A stretch of 64,000 bases of DNA. Origin: Flaveria trinervia. Taxonomy: Eukaryota > Streptophyta > Magnoliopsida > Asterales > Asteraceae. The notes below the pieces were generated by a model. That model worked only from the letters and a program-made list of their open reading frames with translations, had not been told where the DNA came from and searched no databases. Positions 24,935-34,451 of this stretch are shown here, one piece after another. Where the stretch lies: assembly GCA_025506515.1 (NCBI GenBank), contig JACCIX010000687.1, positions 1 through 64,000 on the forward strand, written 5' to 3'. Every line of letters starts with the position of its first letter. Position 1 is the first letter of the stretch. The translations under genes and the position numbers were made by a program.

Positions 24935-25980
24935 GATGATCAAGCAGTTGATCAATACACACAAAATGTTCGCAGAAGTGGTAGAACTAGTAATCCACCT
25001 GAAAGATATGGATTTTTCATGGATGGATGCTATGTGGTAGATTCAGATGAACCAACCACATACCAGAATGCAGTGTCCAATTGGATTGTGACAAATGGCT
25101 TGAGGCCATGAACGTTGAGATGCAATCCATGTATGACAATCAAGTTTGGGAACTTGTTGTACCACCTCTTAATTCCAAAGTAGTTGGAAGCAAGTGGGTT
25201 TTCAAGAAGAAAACTGATATGCATGGAAACTTGGATACTTATAAAGCTAGACTTGTAGCAAAGGGTTTCACTCAAACTCAAGGGGTTGACTATGATGAAA
25301 CTTCCTCACCTGCTGCGATGCTAAAATCTATAAGGATTTTGTTCGCCATAGCTGCTCATTATGATTATGAGATTTGGCAAATGGATGTCAAAACCGCTTT
25401 CCTAAATGGATATCTTGAGGAAGATGTCTATATGGTTCAGCCTGAAGGTTTTGTCGATCCAAAACATCCTAATAAAGTATGCAAATTAAAGAAATCAATC
25501 TATGGATTGAAACAAGCATCGAGAAGCTGGAATCATCGTTTTGACGAGGAGGTAAAGAAATTTGGCTTCATCAAAAATGCTGATGAGGCTTGTGTATATA
25601 AGAAGGCTAGTGGGAGCACAATAACTTTCCTAGTATTGTATGTTGATGACATACTACTATTGGAAATGACATTCCAACCTTGGAAGGTGTAAAAACCTGG
25701 CTTGGAAGTTGTTTTTCCATTAAGGATCTAGGAGAAGCCGCCTATATTCTGGGAATAAAGATCTATAGGGATAGATCAAGGCGGTTGATTGGTTTGAATC
25801 AAAGTGCATACATTGATAAGATCTTGAAAAGGTTCAAGATGGAGAACTCTAAGAAAGGTACCGTACCTATTCAAAGAGGAACGATATTGAATATGACTCA
25901 ATGTCCTAGCTCAAAGGATGAGCAAGATAAAATGAAGGCAGTCCATACGCATCTGCTATTGGATCCATCATGTATGCAAT
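24935..25980 (+). pseudogene. pol: K1 pol: reverse transcriptase
   Basis: The lead-in WLEAMNVEMQSM (25093) is followed by GSKWVFKKKTD, YKARLVAKGFTQTQGVDYDE, QMDVKTAFLNGYLEEDVYM and FLVLYVDDILLL, so all catalytic Asp residues are present. A frameshift just after YVDD (about 25680) moves to the frame 25680-25982, with DLGEAAYILGIKIYRDRS and the thumb region. One more shift joins RNase H. Confidence 0.92.
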
Positions 25981-26628
25981 GATATGCACTCGACCGGACG
26001 TGTCATGCGCCTTAAGCATGACAAGTCGTTACCAGCAAAATCCTGGAAACAGTCATTGGATGGCTGTTAAGAACATACTTAAGTACCTAAGGAGGACAAG
26101 AGATATGTTGCTAATCTATGGATCTGGTGATGAGGAACTCGTTGTAAAAGGTTACACAAATGCGAGTTTCCAAACTGATCGTGATGATTCTCGGTCACAA
26201 TCGGGATATATTTTCATTCTGAATGGAAGAGCGGTCTCATGGAAGAGCTCCAAACAGGATGTGGTGGCTCTATCAACTACAGAATTAGAATACGTCGCCG
26301 CTTCATTAGCAGCTCAAGAAGCTGCATGGTTGAAGAAATTCATAGCCGATCTAGGGGTTGTCCCTTCCATTCAGGATCCCCTAGAGATCTTTTGTGATAA
26401 CGAGGGTGGAATTGCTCAAATCAAGGAACCTCGTGCTCATCAAAAGACTAGGCACATTGAGCGGAGATTCAACTACATATGAGATGAAGTTGAAAAGGGA
26501 AAGATATATATTCGCAAAGTTCACACGGATCAAAACATTGCGGATCCTCTCACGAAGCTCCTTGAAAAGGCAAAGCATGAAGGTCATACTTGTGCCATGG
26601 GACTTCGATATTCTAGTGATTGGATTTG
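25970..26628 (+). pseudogene. pol: K1 pol: RNase H
   Basis: The motifs CTRPDVSCALSMTSRYQQNP, LKYLRRTRD, SGYIFILNGRAVSWKSSKQ, STTELEYVAAS and FCDNEGGIAQI identify copia RNase H. The first catalytic position reads GYTNASF where GYTDASF is usual (Asp to Asn), which should abolish activity. A stop at about 26480 interrupts the C-terminus; the remaining codons end at MGLRYSSDWI. Confidence 0.88.
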
Positions 26629-27100
26629 ATCTGTAAATTTTGTATTTGGATATGTGTAACTCTTTATTATTTGAATAAAATTATTGGAATCTGAGCATCA
26701 TCTTAGCTTCTTGATACATGAAAAAAATTTATCAAAATCATTTTAAGCTTTCTTGTGTTAAATTGCCATGTATACAAAGCCTACAAGGTCCTAAAGCAAT
26801 AAATGGTTCTAACCAATGGACTTGGACCATACACACAACAATATTTCTCTGCATTGTGCTATCTTAAGCATCAGCAGAAGCTACAGTGCTACATTAAGCA
26901 TCAGCAGAAGCTACAGTGCTATATTAAGCATCAGCAGAAGCTACAATGTGGAAATCTTAAATTTTTATCTGTAGATTGGTAAACTACGGATGAACAAAGA
27001 TCAACAAATGTAATTTAATTTTAAATGTTCATCAGTATATGTTGTCGATCCGTAGATGTTCTACGGAAGAATACATTGAGGGTCCCATTTAATAAATGAG
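26629..27100. other. Junction zone between K1 3' end and S2 accessory region
   Basis: K1 RNase H ends at about 26628, and the S2 accessory-ORF promoter lies at about 27121. Between them are AT-rich DNA, TTGATACATGA at 26711-26721 (reverse complement at 43204-43214), a 30-bp triple repeat at about 26851-26950, and TCCGTAGATGTTCTACGGAA-type motifs (about 27050) typical of S2. A switch from K1 to S2 sequence must occur here; I cannot place it to the base. Confidence 0.55.
26851..26950 (+). repeat. 30-bp tandem repeat, three copies
   Basis: TTAAGCATCAGCAGAAGCTA recurs three times with 30-base spacing, each followed by CAGTGCTA or a variant. It lies about 170 bases upstream of the TATA-like box of the accessory ORF. 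Confidence 0.85.
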
Positions 27101-27120
27101 ATAAATAAATGTGTTTGAGA

Positions 27121-27409
27121 GTATAAATAATGTGGTTTGACCTCTCCAATTAATTATTCGCTTTTTCAATTCACTTTTCAGATCTAGAAAAACCCACTCT
27201 CAACAAACGTTTTCCCACTTTCTCAGTATTCAAATTTCACCAAATCAAAACATTAAACACACACATATTTATGCTCATAATCCGTTGTTATTAAGGTAAA
27301 ACATGTTGTAATATTCAAGAATGAACCATTTGATTCTCATTTATCTCACAACTGTTCACATTCTCATATCAATAATGTGATTTTAACGAAGTCTTTTCTT
27401 TATGAACAG
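27121..27409 (+). promoter_or_regulatory. Candidate promoter and 5'-UTR intron of S2 accessory ORF
   Basis: A TATA-like GTATAAATAA at 27121-27130 is followed by a pyrimidine-rich leader. A possible donor AAG|GTAAAA at 27296 and acceptor AACAG at 27409 would remove 114 bases and place the ATG at 27410 at the start of the second exon. An internal promoter would allow expression separately from the genomic RNA. This is prediction from sequence only. Confidence 0.45.
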
Positions 27410-30400
27410 ATGGATAATCGATTTACGAAAGAACACAATGTGTGTGCATTCTTAAACCCTGATGATCCTGTCTCAGAAGGGTGTCAAGTACTTATCAGAT
27501 ATCTAAGAACATGAAGGCTGTTCTATGCCTTATCAGCAGGGCCTGTGATTTATCAATCACATATCACTGATTTCTGGAACTCTACACGCATAGATGAAGA
27601 AAGTGAAGCTATAGTGGTAACTGTGAAGAATCGAGGACTAAGAATCAATGAACAGACAATAAGAAGGGTTCTTGAGTTGGGAGAAGTCGCAGCTGATCAT
27701 CCTGATGTGTTCGAAGATGAATACATAAAAAAAGTATTTCTACTGATGGGATATGATGGTGATTTCAACAAAGGAGAAATCAAGAACGGAAGACTTTGCA
27801 AGCCGTACAGATTTCTCTGTCACACTTATCGTAAGTGCATATCAAACAGAAAATCTGGTCTTGACAGATTCTTAAGGCACATTTCCTCTGGGATTATTGG
27901 TGTTTTTGAGGGAAGAACCTACAATTATTCCAAGTACATCTTCAACTGCTTAAAGGCTGATAAGATGTACATGTTTCCAAGGTTCCTGCAACTGATCATT
28001 AATGTTGATCTGCCTGGAACTTCTATGGATGGTGGTGTGTTTAGTCAAGCACACCTTGGCAAATCTGTTCTAAACAAAACTTCTGGGAAATATGAAGGAG
28101 GAGATATGGACATGTTTGCACATGTGATTGATGCTGCTGAAAATATCCCTGAAGAGCTTGTGTGGAAAGATGAACAAGAGAATTCTCCAACCAAGTCTGT
28201 TCAAGACACTTTCTCACCAGATACATCACCCATACAACCACAATCTCCAGCCAGCCAGAATACTGAGCCAATCTCTCCCATCCACCATCCATCACCAAAT
28301 CAAGAACAAACACCTCAACCACAATCTCCAGCCAGCCAAAATACAGAACCAATCTCTCCCATCCAACCTCACTCACCAAACAGTCTTTACATTGGGGAGA
28401 CAGAGTTAGTCTCACAAACTAGTACAGTTAAACTGCCATCATCCAAGACTGAATCCCTAGTACTCTCAAACAAAACTGAACAAGTATCTCCAGTGTCTGA
28501 TCATCAACAACAACAACAACGTCATCAAGAACTTGCAAGTCAACTCATTGAGCTCAGTTCAAGCTCAGCAAGCGTAGACCCAGAAGAATTTAAAGATGAT
28601 GAGACTACTTCTCAACATCAGGAAGGAGAAGAAGAAGCAAACCATGTTGATGTAATAGCATACAATGAAGCGGATCTAAGTGATGTTGATATCCCTGTCA
28701 GCAAGAGTTATCTGGTTGCTGAGTACAACAAGCTGGTGCTAAAATCAAATAAAAGGAAGCAAAGAATACAGGAGTTGAAGGGAGTGATCAGAGGAAAGGA
28801 TGAAGAGTTGGTAAAGCAAGAAGCTAGAATAAAAAGATTAAGAGAAGATGTCATGTGTAATAATGAAGTGATTGATGCTCTTCTTCAACAAGACGCTGAA
28901 CTCAAAGAAGAAGTAAAGAAAGAGAGAGAAGAAAATGAGAAGCTAACAGTGAAAATTGATCAAATCAATGACACTCTCTATGATCAATCAGCTCTATTGA
29001 GAAGAAAAGAAGCAGAGATTGATGAACTAAAAATGAAGTTATGTGCTCTTGAATCAAGCCAACAAAAGAAACCTACTGAATCTTTTAGGCATCTCATTCA
29101 ATACTCAAGGAAGAGGAAGTATTTGGGCCCAACAAAGATTCAAGTAATCAATGTTGAAGACTCTCCTAAATGATCAAAACATACATCTTCTGAGCACACT
29201 CCTACTGAAAATTTAACGTCAAAGCAAGCTGCTAGTGATGAATCTGTGAGTGATGCTGAATGGAAAGAGTTGATTGAAGATAGACTGACAAAGCTCAAGA
29301 AGAATTAAAGACTGATGTTCTTCTTACATCAAAAGACATCATGGAAGAAAGGCCTGAATCTGCTATGTTTATGACCCTGATCAACCATGGATTTCCATAT
29401 GACATGGTTGAAAGGATGAATATGTCTGAGATGAAGAACACATTAAAGGAGTTTGAACTCGCAAGCTTTATGATTCCAAATTGTGACTATGAAGCTTTCT
29501 ACACCTTTCAATCCATACAGAAGATAAAGAAAGAATTGGGTCATTGTGACACTGCTAAGCTGAGTAGATATACATGACTTGCTGGTTACAAGGCCACAAC
29601 TACAAGCCACATGAGCTTAAGGGAATGTCAATAGGAGAACTTAGAAGGATGATGGAGCATGTGATGAAGTTAAGCTGGATACTGGTGTAAAATTCAGAAG
29701 TGAAGCTCCTCATGGCCTGGAAATATGATCCAGACTAGGATTGTGCTATTATTAAAAGAACATCTGGAAGAGTTGAATACTTCCATCATGTATTTTCAGT
29801 GGTGAGTCTACCAGAGAATGACATCAAAAATCTTCAAAGCCTGATCATCTGCAATTATCCAATTCACCATAGAGGAAGAGACTTCTCAACTCTAGTGGGA
29901 AAGCTCAAGACTAAGTTTAAAGATGATATCCTAAGTGAAGCTAAAAGAGAAGATGTAGATGATGAATTCTTGATGAGGGTTGGATACAAAAGTAGAACTT
30001 TAGCTGCAATCAAATGTATTGAAGGAACTCAATTCACATACCATATAACTGAATGGGGCTATGTTAAGAAAACAAAGGAGTTGGTTGTGTTAAGAAATGC
30101 TGAAAACAAGAAAGCTGACCGTATCAGGATCTTTGATCCTGTGGAAATCAAACTACTTCATCCCAGCTACACTTCATACCTCAATGAAAAATTCTTTCCC
30201 AAGTTGGCTGATGAAAAGCACAGAATGATTTGTTCCCACATGTCCATGTGATCCAAGTGATTGACAAATTACATGCCAAAGCCTACAAAAGAAGAAGATA
30301 CAATGCTGGACTGCTAAATGGAACAACTTTTGATGAAGTCACTAAACTCATAATTTCAGAGCAAGATGAGTTAGAAGTGATGTATAACAATAATGTGTTA

Positions 30401-30568
30401 GACACACTTACTATAGAGGAAGATGTCTTGGGAATAAGCTTTGAGACTCTGAAGAAGTTCAGCAAGATGAAGATCAACTACAAGTATGATGATCAGAAGA
30501 CTGCTGTGTCTTACTTCTACAATAAGATCATTTCTAGAGTCAAGGAACTTTCAGTGTTGAAGAACTGA
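27410..30568 (+). pseudogene. S2 accessory (env-position) ORF
   Basis: ATG at 27410 opens MDNRFTKEHNVCAFLNPDD. The frame runs to 29173 with one stop at 27512-27514; two more frames (29341-29577, 29799-30568) continue it, so about 1050 codons originally. The N-terminal 200 residues look globular (FWNSTRIDEE, YNYSKYIFNCLKADKMYMFP). Then comes a Pro/Ser/Gln-rich part with three QSPASQNTEPISPI-type repeats, an acidic part, and a Lys/Glu-rich coiled coil around residues 435-560. No signal peptide or membrane segment is apparent, so an envelope role is not supported. A diverged homologue is at 34452-37622 (-). Function unknown. Confidence 0.75.
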
Positions 30569-30586
30569 TTACAAGTATCTAAGCCT

Positions 30587-30598
30587 AAGGGGGAGTAT
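30587..30598 (+). other. S2 polypurine tract
   Basis: AAGGGGGAGTAT directly precedes the LTR start TGTTAGG at 30599 and would prime plus-strand synthesis. Confidence 0.85.
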
Positions 30599-31542
30599 TG
30601 TTAGGTCTAGTTTCAGTAGATCTAGTTCATTATGTATAGGCTTAGTACTTGAATTAATATCTGTAATGAATGTTTGTAATTTATTATTGTGTATGCATTA
30701 AATATATAGGTTAACCCATGTTTGTGTGTGTTGAACTATGTATGGTTGCAGGTACAAACATTATCCTCGGTCAACTTATGAAATTGACCAAGTGTAAGAA
30801 ACATCTACGGATGAACATTTTGTTCTTCCGTAGATATATTCCTTACAAGTAACTATTCATCCGAAGATCCTCCACGCATGAACAACCAGAAGTGAAGAAC
30901 AAGATTGATTCGGAAGAACAAGACTGCTTTGGAAAAACAAGACTTCTGCGGAAGAACAATCTTCTGCGGAAGAACAATTCATCTGCCGAAGAACAAACAT
31001 CTGCGGAAGAACAAACACCTACGGAAGACACCATTCCTACGGAGTCCAAACACTTGTATAATGCAAGTGTCACAAGTCAACAAGTCAACAAGGCAGTTAT
31101 GCGAATCCTAAGAAATCCGATGATTCCTTAACTAACACAAATCAAATCCCAAGAGATCCGGTGTTTCCTATAACAGAAACATCATTGTCTATATATATGG
31201 ATCTTAGGTTTTGATTCAAGTAGGTGTTCTTTAGACGATTGATTGAGCGACAAGAGCATCAGTATTATAACCGTCACTTCAAAATCTCTCAATCAAACCC
31301 TAGCAGCCATCACATCACAACACACTTTGATATCATTCATTCATTATATTTGTAATCATTAACATGTTCTAATGAAATACATATTAATCATTAATTGTGT
31401 TTTGCTACATGTGTTCTTGAACATTTATTGATATTTAAAGTTATTATAATAAACAATTAAACCAAATCAACGTGATTCCGCAAACGTTGACTTGTCAATC
31501 GACCGACATTGATAATTCCTGTTCGTGATCCTTGGATTCACA
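30599..31542 (+). repeat. S2 3' LTR
   Basis: It starts TGTTAGGTCTAG, ends CTTGGATTCACA, and is 944 bp. Its partner is 59907-60840 on -, with about eleven differences in the first 310 bases by eye. It carries an inverted repeat (30804-30817 against 30821-30834), a cluster of GGAAGAACAA-type repeats (about 30940-31040) and a TATA-like CTATATATATGG near 31190. It is followed by TATAT, which equals the sequence outside the partner LTR. Confidence 0.92.
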
Positions 31543-31616
31543 TATATATATACATATATATATATATATATGTATATATATATGTATATATATGTGTGTC
31601 TATATATATATATATA
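31543..31616. repeat. (TA)n microsatellite
   Basis: A nearly pure TA run with occasional C and G. With the TA run at 60841-60957 it would form the original target of S2 once the inversion is undone. Confidence 0.9.
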
Positions 31617-32579
31617 TGAGAGGGATCAGAAAACCAATTACATCCATTCAATTTCTAATAATTGTTTTATTTTTTTAATGAAAATAGTATTTAAGTAAAT
31701 CTCATTCAACTATTTTAGGTAACTGTACTTCTTTTGATTTTCAATTTCTTATTTTACATTTGATCAATAATTTATTATCTAATTATCATTATAATCAACA
31801 TTTATAATCAATTCAATTATCATCCCATTTTTAAACATTTACTGGATTGACTACTCTTTTTCATTTAGGAAAAAATGGCGGATCATAATTTTTTAAAATT
31901 AACTAGGCACAAGATACGTAACTCATAGCTATCTTGATGTTCAATTTGGTTCTTTGACGACTTACAATGTTACATATACATAACAATACGTGTTACGTAT
32001 ACGTAACAGTAAGTGTCACGTATGTGTATGCCTTTGTTACTTAGAAACATAGACATTAACTAGTTTGATTCTTTTGTTTTCATGTTTGGATCTTAATTCT
32101 TCTTTGTTTTAATGCTTTATTCATCATGTGATTATTGTATTGGTTTTGCATATCTGTAATCTTTATGTGTTACATGTATGTAACACTACAAGGTACATAT
32201 ATGAAACTTACACAAATATATGTTATGTTTCTTTAATGTCATATACTCCTATAATTCTTGCTAAAGAGAAGGAAAATAGAGGATTAGGGTTTTTGAGTTT
32301 AAAACAAACCATGAAAAATATATGTGATAGAATGTGAGAAATTTATGGGATTCTAAAATGTTTCTAAAAACAAAAAAATTATTAATTCCTATAATACCCC
32401 TAAAAGCTTACAAGTAAATCCTTTAAATACATATTAATTATAATTTTACCATTTTAAATCTCCACCATATATCAAAATAATTAAAAGTTAGTAAATGGTT
32501 TTAATAGTTTTTAATTATAACATGGTTTTCACTAATACCCTCCCCTACATACGCATACGCATACGCATACATATATATG
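31617..32579. other. AT-rich noncoding DNA
   Basis: No recognisable coding or LTR sequence. About 31965-32035 repeats TACGTAAC-type motifs (GTTACGTATACGTAAC and relatives). Nothing else stands out. Confidence 0.5.
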
Positions 32580-33240
32580 TATATACACTGTATATAAAGC
32601 ATTTAGGATGGGTATTTTAAGATACCCAAAAATTAAGAACACATACTTTATTTAATATATAAGACACAATCATTTTTAAGGGTAAAATAGTAATTATATC
32701 ATTATATACAGATTACCCATTTATAATTATTTACATAATAACCCTACACTTACTAACATTTACGTAAAAGTTAACAAGTTTGAACTATTTAAGGGCAAAA
32801 TATTATTTATAATATTATTTACATATTACCCTTGTGGTTAGCTATATAATGATCTTACACTTACAAACAGCTACAAAATATTTTATATTATCTATCCAAA
32901 AATTAAAAAAACATAAGTAGTTTAAGATTTTAGCTATATCATTTAATCTGTCATGTTTAAAAACTTTTTAAGACTACATTTGTAACCTGTGATTTTTTAA
33001 ACGTTTTACACTATTTTTTACATTATTTTTTGCTAAACAATTTGTATTTTGTGATATACAATAAGTTAATATGTAAATATACAAGTAGTTATGCGAAATC
33101 CATTTATTTGATGTTTAAAATTTTATATTATAAAAAACATAATAGACTTTTTAAAAATACTACAAGAATAAATAAATATTAAAATCAAGCGTCGGATGTA
33201 AAGTGTCATCCCGCCACATTGCGCGGGCACCCTTTTAGTA
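32580..33240 (+). mobile_element. Possible non-autonomous Helitron
   Basis: The right end has a short hairpin (CCCGC, eight-base loop, GCGGG, about 33210-33227) followed by about a dozen bases ending CTTTTAGT, like the 3' end of plant Helitrons, although the terminal four bases are TTAG rather than CTRR. The left end is only guessed from a TATACACTGTATATAAAGC-like start. There is no coding content. Confidence 0.3.
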
Positions 33241-33303
<63 letters not shown>

Positions 33304-33304
33304 G
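33241..33304. repeat. (TG)n(TA)n microsatellite
   Basis: A short TG run grades into a TA run of about 50 bases with a few CA and GT interruptions. Confidence 0.9.
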
Positions 33305-33311
33305 TATGTAG

Positions 33312-33864
33312 GGAAGGGTTATCTTGAGAACCTATGTTTTTTTGTGAGAACTCTAAAACCAATGTCAGCCACACATTTTAGTCACATTCAACTCACATGC
33401 CAATTTTATCTTTTTTTTAAAACGTTCATAACTTTTTTTCATAACATTATTTTTTTCAAAGAAAAGTTCCAACATTAATTTCAGTATATATTTATCTTTA
33501 CAACGCCTACCATATTGAAATATTTTTTAAAAAAATTATCAAGTCATTATTTACACATGTGTAAATCTGGTATACGCATTGGTAATATCATATTTACACA
33601 TGTGTAACTCCATTACTACACATATGTAAATTGAATTTCGTAAACAAACAAGTTTTTATTATATAATTTTTTTATTTCTTTCATGAAAGAGGGAAACGAA
33701 AGAAGCATTTTTGTGGTTTTACTTTTTTATTTTAATTTTATTTTTTGATTTATAATTTTTTTAATATGATTTTTGTTAATTATAATTTTGTCATTGAAAA
33801 CTATTGGCTGAAATTGGTTATTAGAGTTTTTATAAACAAAGTTAGTTCTTATTTGATTCCTTCC
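33312..33864. mobile_element. Possible MITE
   Basis: The ends form an imperfect inverted repeat: GGAAGGGTTATCTTGAGAAC on the left, and reverse-complemented GGAAGGAATCAAATAAGAAC on the right. TA-rich microsatellite DNA flanks both sides. It is 553 bp, AT-rich and noncoding. The superfamily is not assigned. Confidence 0.35.
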
Positions 33865-33970
33865 ATATATATATATATAGATATATACGTGTGTATATAT
33901 ATATATACGTATATATATATATAGATATATATATACGTATGTATATATATATATACATAGATATATACGT

Positions 33971-34002
<32 letters not shown>

Positions 34003-34235
34003 CGTATATATATATATACGTATATATATATATATACGTATATATATACGTATATATATATATATACGTATATATATATACGTATAATACGTATATATAC
34101 GTATATATACGTATATATACATACGTATATATACGTATATATATATACGTATATAGATATATATATATATCTCTATCTATATATATATATATGTATATAC
34201 GTGTATATATATATATACGTATAGATATATATAGA

Positions 34236-34270
<35 letters not shown>

Positions 34271-34372
34271 CGTATATATACGTATATACGTATATATACG
34301 TATATACGTATATACGTATATACGTATACGTATATACGTATATATACGTATATACGTATATACGTATGTATA
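33865..34372. repeat. (TA)n/(TACGTA)n microsatellite
   Basis: About 500 bases of TATA repeats with regularly inserted CG (TATACGTATATACG). It is self-complementary, so both strands give long Tyr/Ile peptide ORFs that are not genes. Confidence 0.95.
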
Positions 34373-34451
34373 TTTCAAATGTGAAGCAGAGTCATATAAC
34401 ATTTTGGAATTGGAGGGCTTGTACAATATCCTACGTGTCATAGAATAGTGG

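Larger units (their letters stand above)
20016..26715 (+). mobile_element. K1: Ty1/copia element inserted in S1 RT (5' LTR to RNase H)
   Basis: 5' LTR, primer site, long leader, gag, protease, integrase, RT and RNase H are all present on +. The 3' noncoding part and 3' LTR are missing here but found inverted at 41064 to about 43214. The 5-mer before the 5' LTR (AGAAA, 20011-20015) equals the reverse complement of the 5-mer beyond the other LTR (41059-41063). The right boundary is approximate, between 26630 and about 26850. Copia lineage left open. Confidence 0.88.
26722..31542 (+). mobile_element. S2 (3' part): accessory ORF and 3' LTR of a Sirevirus-like element
   Basis: It holds an accessory ORF with its own promoter-like region, a polypurine tract and an LTR beginning TGTTAGGTCTAG. 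The same LTR, inverted, is at 59907-60840, where it leads into gag and pol on - that lack an accessory ORF and a 3' LTR. The two parts are therefore best read as one element split by an inversion. The left boundary is approximate. Confidence 0.8.

Noticed and set aside
27410..30568. Envelope protein, or longin-domain host protein
   Set aside because: No signal peptide or membrane segments are visible; I recall related proteins carrying a longin/synaptobrevin label in databases, but see no support for it and leave function unknown.
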